From Pseudomonadota bacterium (GTDB lineage Bacteria; Myxococcota_A; UBA796; UBA9615), in assembly GCA_024229515.1 (NCBI GenBank), contig JAAESI010000281.1:1-34517 (forward strand): a DNA stretch of 34,517 bases, given 5' to 3'. The notes beneath the pieces were generated by a model. The model saw only the letters and a list, made by a program, of their open reading frames with translations. It was not told the DNA's origin and did no database searches. The position numbers and the translations under genes are program-made. Shown here one piece after another: positions 7,445-16,202 of this stretch (position 1 is the first letter of the stretch; each line of letters starts with the position of its first letter).

Positions 7445-8274
7445 CGAAGCTCGATCGTGGCGGCGGCAGCTGGGTCGGCTACGAGGCGGCCGGACTCGAC
7501 CGCGGCACCCCCGTGCTGCTGGTGATGGGGCTCGGCGCCATGCGCACCGCGTGGCAGCTTCAGGTCGAGGCGCTGTCGGCGCGGCACCGCGTGGCGTGGG
7601 CCGACAACCGGGGCATGGGCGACAGCGGTCCCGTGACGGGGAAGCTGTCGATTGGGTCCATGGCGGCGGACACGATCGCCGTCGCGGACGACCTCGGATG
7701 GGACCGCTTCCACGTCGTCGGCATCTCCATGGGCGGCATGACGTCCCAGGAGATCGCCCTCGCCGTGCCCGACCGGCTCATCAGCCTCACCCTCATCGCC
7801 ACCCACGCGGGCGGGGGCCTGGCGGCCACCTTGCCGACCGCCAAGGGGCTGTTCTGGTGGGCGAACCGGTTCAGCGCCAACCTCATGGGGGACAAGGAGC
7901 GGATGGAGCGGTCGCTGGTCCACCTGCTGTACCCGCCGGCGTACGTCGGCGAGCACAAGGCGGAGCTCCAACAGCGCCTCGGTTCGGTGTTCGGCAGCAC
8001 CGGCTCGTCCGACATGCTGCGCAAGCAGTTGGGCGCCGTCATCGGCCACGACACGCGCAAGCGGTTGGACCGCATCGGCGCCGTGCCCACCCTCATCGTG
8101 CGGGCCGGCTCCGACATCCTGGTCTCGCCTCGGCATTCGGATCGTCTGGCGCGCGGCATCCCCGGCGCCGAGCTGTTTGAGCTCCCCGACTCGGGGCACG
8201 GCGTGCTCGCGCAGTGCGCGGATCGGCTGAATCCGAAGCTGCTGGCGCATTTCGAGGCGGCCGAGACGCGATGA
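7435..8274 (+). CDS. Alpha/beta-fold hydrolase
   Basis: A 279-aa alpha/beta hydrolase. The catalytic triad is visible: nucleophile Ser98 in GISMGG, Asp227 in VRAGSDILV and His255 in PDSGHGV. The oxyanion region is VMGLGAMRTAW, and the ADNRGMGDS loop is typical of esterases and haloperoxidase-like members. I chose ATG 7435 because the protein then begins just before the first strand; it overlaps the upstream amidohydrolase by 10 bp and the downstream gene by ATGA. There is no signal peptide, so it is cytoplasmic. The substrate is not predictable. Sitting after an amidohydrolase, it may act on the same ester or lactone pathway. Confidence 0.88.
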   Translation: MGVTKLDRGGGSWVGYEAAGLDRGTPVLLVMGLGAMRTAWQLQVEALSARHRVAWADNRGMGDSGPVTGKLSIGSMAADTIAVADDLGWDRFHVVGISMGGMTSQEIALAVPDRLISLTLIATHAGGGLAATLPTAKGLFWWANRFSANLMGDKERMERSLVHLLYPPAYVGEHKAELQQRLGSVFGSTGSSDMLRKQLGAVIGHDTRKRLDRIGAVPTLIVRAGSDILVSPRHSDRLARGIPGAELFELPDSGHGVLAQCADRLNPKLLAHFEAAETR

Positions 8275-9026
8275 ACGAGCCGACGCCGGTGCGCAAGACG
8301 CAGTCGCGGCGGGCGCAGATCCTTAAGATCGTCGCGGTGCTCTTGGTGTTCGTCGGGGGAGCCGCGGCGCTGCGCGAGTCGGGGCTGCTGGAGCTGATGC
8401 AGGACCGCGAGCTGCTGCAGCAGCGGGTGGATGAGCTCGGCGTGCTCGCGGTGGTTGCGTACCTGGCGATGTGGGTGCCGCTGCAGGTGCTCTTGAGCCA
8501 GGCGTTCCTGCCCACGGTCGCCGGCGGGATCATGTTCGGCTGGCTGGGGGGCGGCATCCTCGCCGTGATCGGCGCCGCCCTCGGCTGCACCGCCCAGTTC
8601 CTCGTCGCCCGCTACGTCTTCCGCGACACCGCCGAGTGGCTCGTCCTGTCCCGCTTCCCCGAGATCCACGAGATCGTCGAGGAGCGTGGGGTCGCGACCC
8701 TGATCCTGCTGCGCCTGCTCTACGCGCCCAGCTTCGCGCTGAACATCGTCGGCGGGATCTCGTCGATGCCGCTGCGCAAGTTCGCGCTCGCGTACGGCGC
8801 GCTGCTGCCCCAGAGCCTGCTCGTCTGCTTCGTTGCCGACAGCTTCTACCGGTTCGGGTGGAGCGACATGCCCCCGATTCGCTGGGCGACGATGGTGGGG
8901 ATCGTCGTCGTGGGAGTGCTCGGCTACCGCGCCGCTGTGAAGCGCTGGCCCGAGCTGCGGATCCGGAAGAAGCGGCGGAAGATCCGCGAGGTCCTGAGCG
9001 GTGAGGTCAGCGCGGACGTGGAGTGA
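8271..9026 (+). CDS. VTT/DedA-type membrane protein
   Basis: A 251-aa multi-pass membrane protein of the VTT (SNARE-associated, DedA/TMEM41-like) superfamily; known members include lipid scramblases and transporters. The core is at residues 78-120 (FLPTVAGGIMFGWLGGGILA, then an Ala/Gly-rich helix ending ARYVFR), followed by the amphipathic stretch RFPEIHEIVEERG and LRLLYAPSFALNIVGG. There is a membrane helix at ~17-34 and another near the C-terminus, then a very basic tail (RIRKKRRKIR). ATG 8271 overlaps the upstream stop as ATGA. The 3' end overlaps the end of the convergent selO gene by 20 bp. Confidence 0.85.
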   Translation: MNEPTPVRKTQSRRAQILKIVAVLLVFVGGAAALRESGLLELMQDRELLQQRVDELGVLAVVAYLAMWVPLQVLLSQAFLPTVAGGIMFGWLGGGILAVIGAALGCTAQFLVARYVFRDTAEWLVLSRFPEIHEIVEERGVATLILLRLLYAPSFALNIVGGISSMPLRKFALAYGALLPQSLLVCFVADSFYRFGWSDMPPIRWATMVGIVVVGVLGYRAAVKRWPELRIRKKRRKIREVLSGEVSADVE

Positions 9027-10422
9027 GGCCGAGGGCGTCCCCCATGCGGCGGATGTCCTGCACCTTGGCGTCGAAGGGGGACCAGTCGTCGTCCTCGGCG
9101 ATCGGCGTCCACGTCGCTTCCATCTCGTCGATGAGCATCGTGCAGGGATCACCCGCGAAGTAGGGGTGCTCGAGGCGCGCCGGGTCGGCCGGCTCCCGCT
9201 CGCCCAGGAGGGCGCGGATGGGGGCGAAGGTGGGGTGATCGTAGAACGACGCGGCGGGGCTGGCCTGGGCCCGGGCCGCGGAGACCTCGCCCCCCTGCCA
9301 GTCGAAGAAGAGCCGCTCGTAGGGGATCTCGGTGCTGTTCCAGAACGTGAGCCCGGCCGTGAGCAGCTCGGCGTCGGCCTCGGCGCCCCGCGACTGCACG
9401 CCCAGCCGCTCCCCGAGGGCCTCTCCAGAGGCGGCGGCGAGGCGGGCTTCGAACGTCTCCAGAACGGGTCGGACCGCGGCCTCGCTGGTGACCGGGAGGA
9501 GCGCTTCGGCCAACCGCACGCAGTTCCAGTGCACGGCCGCGGGCTGTCGGCCGAAGGCGTACATGCCGCCGTGATCGAAGTAGGCGGCGGTGAAGTCGGG
9601 GGCGTAGGTGGGGGCGAACCGCCAGGGGCCGTAGTCGAACGACTCGCCCGTCACGTTCATGTTGTCGGTGTTGAGCACGCCGTGGACGAACCCGGCCATC
9701 ATCCAGGTGGCGGACGAGCCGCGCGGAGCGGGCGACGACCTCGTCCAGCAGCGCCGCCGCGGGGTCGGCGAGGTCCTGTTCGGCGAGGGCGGGGAAGCAG
9801 TTGTCGAGGGTGTAGGCGACGAGGGCGCCCAGCCGTTCGGGCTTGCGCGACCACGCGTGGCGTTGGAACGAGCCGAAGCGGATGTGGGAGTGGCTCAGCC
9901 GCACCATGATCGCCGACCGCGTGGGCGACGGCTCGTCGTAGCGGATCAGCTTCTCCCCGGTCTCGAACACGGACAGCGTCTTGGAGGTGTAGACCCCCAC
10001 CGCCTCCAGCATCTCAGTGGCGAGGATCTCGCGCACGCCCCCTTGAGGGTGAGCCGACCGTCGCCTCCGCGGCTGTAGGGGGTCGTTCCCGACCCCTTGG
10101 TGCCGAGGTCGAGCATGCGCCCCTGGCCGTCGATCAGCTGGGCCAGGAGGAAGCCCCGGCCGTCCCCGAGGTTGGGGTTGTACTGGCCGAACTGGTGGCC
10201 GTGGTACCGCAGCGCCAGCGGCTGGGGCAGGTTGCGGGGGAGGGGCTCCAGGTCGCCGAAGTGGCGCCGCCAGTCCTCGTCGCTGAGGCCATCCAGCCCC
10301 ACGGTCTCGGCGGCGCGGTCGTTCCGGTACCGCAGCGTGTGCCGGGGGAACGTGGCTGCTGCCACCGGGTCGTAGAAGTCCGGCCCGAGGGACGGGTACG
10401 AGGGGGCGGGCTGGTACGGCAC
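9007..10422 (-). pseudogene. selO: SelO protein adenylyltransferase, frameshifted
   Basis: Reads as a near-complete (about 471 codons) SelO/YdiU pseudokinase-fold AMPylase. The N-terminal part (GTG at 10422) has RYHGHQFGQYNPNLGDGRG, GTKGSGTTPYSRGGDGRLTL. A one-base loss at a run of five C (10038-10042) then shifts the frame: the middle part (REILATEMLEAVGVYTSKTL ... MVRLSHSHIRFGSF) is in another frame. A one-base gain near 9710-9715 restores the original frame for GFVHGVLNTDNM, with the metal-binding Asn/Asp, through to the end at 9007. Without both corrections translation stops at 9946. Two opposite single-base indels, one at a homopolymer, could be sequencing errors or true decay. The 3' end overlaps the VTT gene by 20 bp on the other strand. 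Confidence 0.88.
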
Positions 10423-10479
10423 GGCGCCGAGGGTAGCGCCAGATCCGGCGGCGGCCCATCGATCAGCGACCGGGTCGGC

Positions 10480-12389
10480 TCACCGGCGGGAAGCGAGCGC
10501 GTCGGCGGCCAGGAGCGCCGCGACGAGCACCGCCGCGTCGCTCCAGGGCCAGATCACGCCCAGGCCCGAGGCGTGCCAGGCGACGAACCAGGCGGCCGGC
10601 AGGAGCAGCAGCAGCAGCCAGCGACGTCGGGGCCCCGCGGCCAGCCCGAGTCCGAGGAGGCCCAGCAGCAGCACCGCGCGGACCGAGCGGGTCACGGGCA
10701 CGAGGCGGCGGTCGGCGAGCAGGTTGTCGACCGCCAACGCGAGGATCTCGACGCCGTACCAGGGCCCCACCGGGGTGCGGTGCCGGTCCTGGGTGCCGAG
10801 CCGTCCGCCGACGATCACCACCGCGTCGCGGAAGTGCTCGCGGTCGTAGTTGCCCGCGTACACGTCCGCGTAGGCGTAGTGGCGGAAGCCGGGCGCGTCG
10901 GGGAAGGCGAGCAGCCGGCGGCCGTCCGGCGCCACGCGTGAGGTCGACCCGAAGCGGACCACGTCGGGGCCGTTCCAGTCCGGCGCCCGATCGCTCAGCC
11001 CGGGTCCCGCCGCGAGCGTGGCGATCGACCACTCCGGAGCCCCCGCGGTGGGATCTCGGCGTCCCAGTTCGAATTGGCGGACCAGCCCCCCCGGCTGCTC
11101 TCGGAGCAGGTCTGCCGAGCCGATCCCCCACGCCGCATCGGCGAGCTCCGGATCCGGGCCGTCCCACCGGCCTCCGCTGCTGCGGGCAGGAAGGAAGACC
11201 CGGAGCCCGTCTTCGCGCTCGACGGTGCTGACGGTGGTGCGCAGCGACGCGAGCGCGGCTTCGTCCCCCCCGCGGAACCAGACGTCGAAGGCGACGGCGG
11301 CGGCGTCCGCGCCGAGCCGGTGCAGGACCTCCGTGTGGGTGGCGCGGTAGCTCTTGTGGTCGACGAACGTGGAGAAGTCCACCGGCGGCGCGGGCGCCTT
11401 CGGCGTCAACGCGGCGGCGACGTCGTCGTCGCGGCTCCATGTGACGAGCACGACCTTGTCGCTGAGCGTCTCCTGGGGGAAGGGGCGGATCTGGCCGGGG
11501 TAGACCAGCAGGGCGGGCACTTCGAGCAGGCCCAGAAGCAGCGCCAGAAGCACCGCCAGCCCCACGGCCACGGGGCGGACGAGCACGGTGACCCGGGACG
11601 GCGCCGCGGGAGGGGCGAGGCCCCACAGCAGGCGCGCGGCGTCGGCGAGGTCGGTCGCCTCCAGCGTCCCCTCGACCGCGCTGCCGGCGGGCACGAGCAC
11701 GCGGCCGAAGCCCGCCTCGCGCGCGGCCGCGGCCTTCCGCTCGACCCCCGCCACGGGCACGGTGCGGCCGTCCAGGTCCAGCTCGCCGGTGACGGCTACG
11801 TCGGCAGGCAGGGGCTTGCCCAGCGCCCGCGCGATGACGGCGAGGGCGAGGCCCAGGCCCAGGGAGGGGCCGGCGATGGCGTCCTGAGCGCCCCCGAGCT
11901 GCCAGGCGACCTCGAGGTCGGTCGCTTCGGCGCCGTGCCCGAGCTTGCGGAGCAACGCCGTCGCCGCCGCCACCGCCCGCCGGGCGGCCAGCCGGGCGGC
12001 CTCATCGGTGGTGCCCAGGGCGACGGCTCGGCCCTGCCCCGGGGCGGCGGTGAGCTCCACGATCAGCTCGGCGGCCACGCCGGCGCCGGTGGACTCGTCC
12101 ACCAGCAGGACGGGGACCCGGTAGGAGTCGGCGGGGATGGCCGCGAGCCGTTCGCTGAGCTCCTGCTTCAGCGCGACATCGCCTTCGGGGAGGGGGCCGA
12201 ACGCGGACGCCTCGGCGGCTGCGAGCACCGCCCCCGCGGTGCGCAGATCAGCGGCGCCCCGGAGGGCTCGAGCGTCGGCGCGAAGGGTGGGGAGGAGGGC
12301 CCGTCGCCGGGCCGCGAGGGCATGGGCGTCCTCGGTCCGGGCGGCGTCCCGGTACGCGTTGAGGAGGTCGGTGAGGGACGCCGGCGACG

Positions 12390-12393
<4 letters not shown>
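10480..12393 (-). CDS. Lon-type (S16) protease domain fused to CHASE2 sensor
   Basis: A 637-aa membrane protein. Residues ~95-240 are a Lon proteolytic domain: Ser177 in AGPSLGLGLALA, VAVTGELDLDGRTVPVAGVE, and Lys220 in VERKAAAA. The Ser-Lys spacing of 43 equals that of E. coli Lon (679/722). No AAA+ ATPase or Walker motif is present. A membrane helix follows at ~269-298, then a CHASE2-like extracytoplasmic domain (~300-565) ending in the family signature (VVIVGG ... DRHRTPVGPWYGVEILALA, then NLLADRRL). Three C-terminal helices follow (~573-635), the usual CHASE2 layout. Topology would put the protease in the cytoplasm. The GTG start at 12393 overlaps the upstream stop as GTGA. I infer signal-controlled, ATP-independent proteolysis, perhaps of a regulator encoded in the same operon. 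I know of no described protein with this architecture. Confidence 0.82.
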
Positions 12394-13402
<1,009 letters not shown>

Positions 13403-13406
<4 letters not shown>

Positions 13407-14515
13407 AGCCGAACCTCCAGCCACACGTTCAGGTCGATGCGCGGGGCGATCGTCGCATCCGGACTGAGCTGGAACACGGGGCCGTACTCGCGGCGAAGCC
13501 CCGCCCCGGCCCGCAGTTGGGTCGAGATCGCGAGGCGCCGGCCCAGCTGGATGCCGACGCCGACGTCGACGGTGGCGCCGGGTTCCGCGCTGAAGACCCG
13601 CTCGCACGCCACCGGCTCGATGCATCGCTCGCCCATCATCAGGTCGAAGCTCCCCCCCAGGCTGGCCGTCGCCCCCTTGGGCAGGTCGGCGAGGCCGTGC
13701 ACGCCGAACGCCAGCGGGAAGGCGAGCGTGACGCGGCGGTCGGTGGGGTTGAGCGGACGCATCATCAGCCCGACGTTGACGCTGGCCCACGCGGGCCCCG
13801 CGAGCCGAACCTGAGCGCGCAGTTGGGCGGTCCCCCAGGTCCGATCCTGGCCCGCCGACAGGCCCCCGCCGAGGCCGATGCGAAGCCGGTCGGCGCGGCT
13901 GCGAAAGCCGCCGTTGGGGCTCCCCAGGCGCTGCTCCTGGCGCGCCAGGGCCTGTCGATCGGCCGCGGGGAGCGGCTTCGCGTCGACCGGCGCCGCCGAG
14001 GTGAAGGTGGTCCGTTCGCCGGCCTTCACGACCGCTTCGTGGCCACCCTCTCCGCGTACGCGCACGACGCCCTCGGTGACCGCGACCTCGCCCCGCTCAC
14101 CGTCCCAGGTGATCCGGAAGATCGTGCCTTCGACCAGCACTTCGACCCGCTCGATGCGCACGCCGAACGACGCCTGGACCCGGTAGATCGCGGTGCCCAG
14201 CCGCTGCGTCCACGTGGTCTGGACCTCCACCTGGGAGTCCTCGCCGACGGTCACCTTCCAGCCTTCGGGCGTGGTGACGACGCACGAGCCAGCCTCCGTG
14301 ATGAGCACGTCGCCGTGCTGGACCGCCATGCCCCGCTCGGCCGGCGTGCGCTCGCCGTCCCGCTCGACGAAGACCTGATCGCTGGGCTTTCTGACCTCTT
14401 CGAGGAAGCCCGCCCGCCGCTCCTGCACCAGCGTGAGGGTGCCGTACGCCTCGCCCGCGGCGGCCGCCGCGGGGAGCAGCAGGGCGAGCCCCACGAGCAG
14501 GAGCACGAAGCGCAT
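13403..14515 (-). CDS. FecR-domain envelope protein with beta-rich C-terminus
   Basis: A 370-aa exported protein. The signal peptide is residues 1-20 (MRFVLLLVGLALLLPAAAAA). Residues ~60-170 form a FecR domain: VQHGDVLITEAGSCVVTTPE, then GWKVTVGEDSQVEVQ, RVEVLVEGTIFRI and GEVAVTEGVVRVRG. Family members sense envelope signals or present ligands; in the classical case FecR is an anti-sigma regulator, but that version has a cytoplasmic N-terminus and this one does not. Residues ~205-370 alternate in beta-strand fashion (LRIGLGGGLS; AQLRAQVRLA; ATVDVGVGIQLG) and may form a small outer-membrane barrel. ATG 14515 overlaps the upstream stop by one base (TGATG). Position in the operon, after a sigma-like gene and before a CHASE2 gene, suggests the extracytoplasmic input of this system. 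Confidence 0.85.
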
Positions 14516-15120
14516 CAGGCGTCGTCCCGGGGGAGGGTGAGGCCGTCGACGATCACGGTGCGCAGGGGGTTGACGTCGTCGCTGCCGAGCAGTTCGGAGG
14601 CGTCCCCCAGGCCGCTCGCGGTGCCCGGGGTCAGCGCGGTGGGGACCTGGAGATCGATGTCGGACAGCCGGAGCTCGCCGTCGGCGGGGGCGCCGTCGGC
14701 CGCGCCCTCGATCGCGTAGTAGAGCCAGCCCGCCTCGTCCACGCCGAGCACGACGGTCCAGCCGCCGCCCCGGTAGCGTGCGGGCCAGGGATCGACGGTC
14801 GCCCGCGCGGGGGCCGCGGCCAACTGGCGGGCGTCCTCGGCTGGGAGCTGCTCGAGCGTGCCCTCCAGCAACTCGGCCAGCAGCAGCGAGCGGGCGGCGT
14901 AGTAGGGGACCGGGTCGTTGGCGGGGGCGGCCTCGTCCCCGGACCACGCCGCGATGGCGGCGGCGTCGGGCACCGCGACGGCGGCGGGGAGGTCGGTGGC
15001 GGTGTCGGCGCGGAGGCGGACCAGCGCGCCCCACGCCCCGCTCGGATCGGCGGCGAGCAAGGCGTCGTCGTCCGGGAGGGAGGCCCGGGCCGACAGCAGG
15101 GTGGGGTCGATGGCGCTCAT
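14515..15120 (-). CDS. Small acidic protein between sigma-like and FecR genes
   Basis: A 201-aa protein with no signal peptide or membrane helix, rich in Ala, Asp and Leu. Residues ~1-110 look helical; ~112-140 look like a beta hairpin (YRGGGWTVVLGVDEAGWLYY); the C-terminus (LRTVIVDGLTLPRDD) resembles a final strand. No family recognised. Its ATG overlaps the sigma-like gene stop as ATGA and its stop overlaps the FecR start, so the three are co-translated. In sigma/FecR operons this position often encodes an anti-sigma factor or a regulatory partner; here that is only a positional guess, since no anti-sigma motif or zinc site is seen. Confidence 0.7.
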   Translation of the reverse strand: MSAIDPTLLSARASLPDDDALLAADPSGAWGALVRLRADTATDLPAAVAVPDAAAIAAWSGDEAAPANDPVPYYAARSLLLAELLEGTLEQLPAEDARQLAAAPARATVDPWPARYRGGGWTVVLGVDEAGWLYYAIEGAADGAPADGELRLSDIDLQVPTALTPGTASGLGDASELLGSDDVNPLRTVIVDGLTLPRDDA

Positions 15121-16157
15121 CGCTCGTCCTCGGCCGCCAACAGCTCGGCGCGGATGCCCGGCACGGTCAGCAGCACGCCGAGGAGCAGCTCGGCGGCGGC
15201 CTTCGGCCGGAGGGGGGTGGTGTCGTCGCGGGAGGCTCCGACCTGGGTCAGCACGCGGCCCAGGAACGCGTCGCAGATGCGCTCCAGGGCGCGGGTGATC
15301 GCCGTCGGGTTCGCCAGTTCGGGGAGCTCGGCGGGGATCTCCTTGTAGGGCCGCCCCGCGAGCAGCAGGCTCAGCAGCGAGCGCTCGACGTCGGTGAGGG
15401 CGGCGTAGGCCTGGACGGCGGCAGTGCGGACCGCGGACTGATCATCCCGGTCGCCCTCGTCGGCGGAGGCCAGCTCGTCGGCAGACTCGAAGGCGCCCGG
15501 ATCGACCGATGCGTCCTGCAGCAGCCGCGAGATCGCGCCGGGGTACATGGGCGCGCCGTGCTTCGCGAGCACTATCTGCACCCGCGCCGAGACTGACCAG
15601 CCGCCCCGGCGGCGGAGCACCCGGATCATCTCGTCGGGGTTCCAGTCAGCGCGCACCGGGCGGAGGCCGTCGGGCCAGGCGCGGAGCCCGTAGCGCGGCC
15701 ACTTGGGGTGGCGACCGGGGAAGGGGGCGCACTCTTCGGTGAGGGCGGCGACCACCTCGCGGTGGAGCTCCTCGCGCTTCAGCCACGCGGGGTGGCGGCG
15801 CACGTTGTGGGCGTACTGCTGGCGCAGGGCCTCGCGGGCCACCGACAGGCGGGCGCTGAAGGAGTGGTAGCGGCAGGCGCCGTCGGCCATCGCTTCGGCG
15901 ACGTAGGCGTCGTACGGGGTGCGCTGGGCGAAGGGGAAGCGGCCGATGATGCGGCCGTCGAGGTCGGCGAACACGTGATGGACCAGGCTGGTCATCGCCT
16001 CCTCCGTTCGGCACCCCAGCTCGAAGTAGACGCCGGGGTAGCCGTGCGCGACCCCTCGGACCCCGCGTGAGCAGGCCTCCAGCAGGCGGCGCGATGCTGG
16101 GACGTGGTCACGCCGATGGTCGGCGATCCACGAGGCCCAGATGGTTTCGTCGGTCAA
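15117..16157 (-). CDS. Divergent sigma-factor-like regulator
   Basis: A 346-aa soluble protein. Residues 254-300 (LTDVERSLLSLLLAGRPYKE, then IPAELPE ... ITRALERICDAFL) follow the pattern of sigma-70 region 4: a leucine-rich first helix after a conserved L-x-x-x-E-R, then a helix-turn-helix. Residues ~50-135 could be a highly divergent region 2. The middle (~170-215) adds another helical, possibly DNA-binding, segment (DEMIRVLRRRGGWSVSARVQ). The start is TTG at 16157, the first start codon after the in-frame upstream stop, with GGGAG seven bases upstream inside a hairpin. It is the first gene of a five-gene overlapping operon ending in Lon-CHASE2. Sigma assignment is inference; a plain HTH regulator is the alternative. 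Confidence 0.5.
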   Translation of the reverse strand: MTDETIWASWIADHRRDHVPASRRLLEACSRGVRGVAHGYPGVYFELGCRTEEAMTSLVHHVFADLDGRIIGRFPFAQRTPYDAYVAEAMADGACRYHSFSARLSVAREALRQQYAHNVRRHPAWLKREELHREVVAALTEECAPFPGRHPKWPRYGLRAWPDGLRPVRADWNPDEMIRVLRRRGGWSVSARVQIVLAKHGAPMYPGAISRLLQDASVDPGAFESADELASADEGDRDDQSAVRTAAVQAYAALTDVERSLLSLLLAGRPYKEIPAELPELANPTAITRALERICDAFLGRVLTQVGASRDDTTPLRPKAAAELLLGVLLTVPGIRAELLAAEDER

Positions 16158-16189
16158 GGCTACGCTCCCGGAACCCCAGGAGCGTAGCC
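16158..16189 (-). promoter_or_regulatory. Hairpin covering the sigma-like gene's RBS
   Basis: A perfect 11-bp inverted repeat: on the coding (minus) strand GGCTACGCTCC, a 10-base loop, then GGAGCGTAGCC, immediately followed by the TTG start. The likely Shine-Dalgarno (GGGAG) lies at the base of the 3' arm and would be paired. No U-run follows, so it is a poor intrinsic terminator for the upstream gene at 16203. A strong AAGGAGG (16196-16202) and a ten-codon GTG frame (16192-16160, ending in TAG inside the stem) precede it; translating that leader would open the hairpin. Confidence 0.55.
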
Positions 16190-16202
16190 CACCGGCCTCC
16201 TT

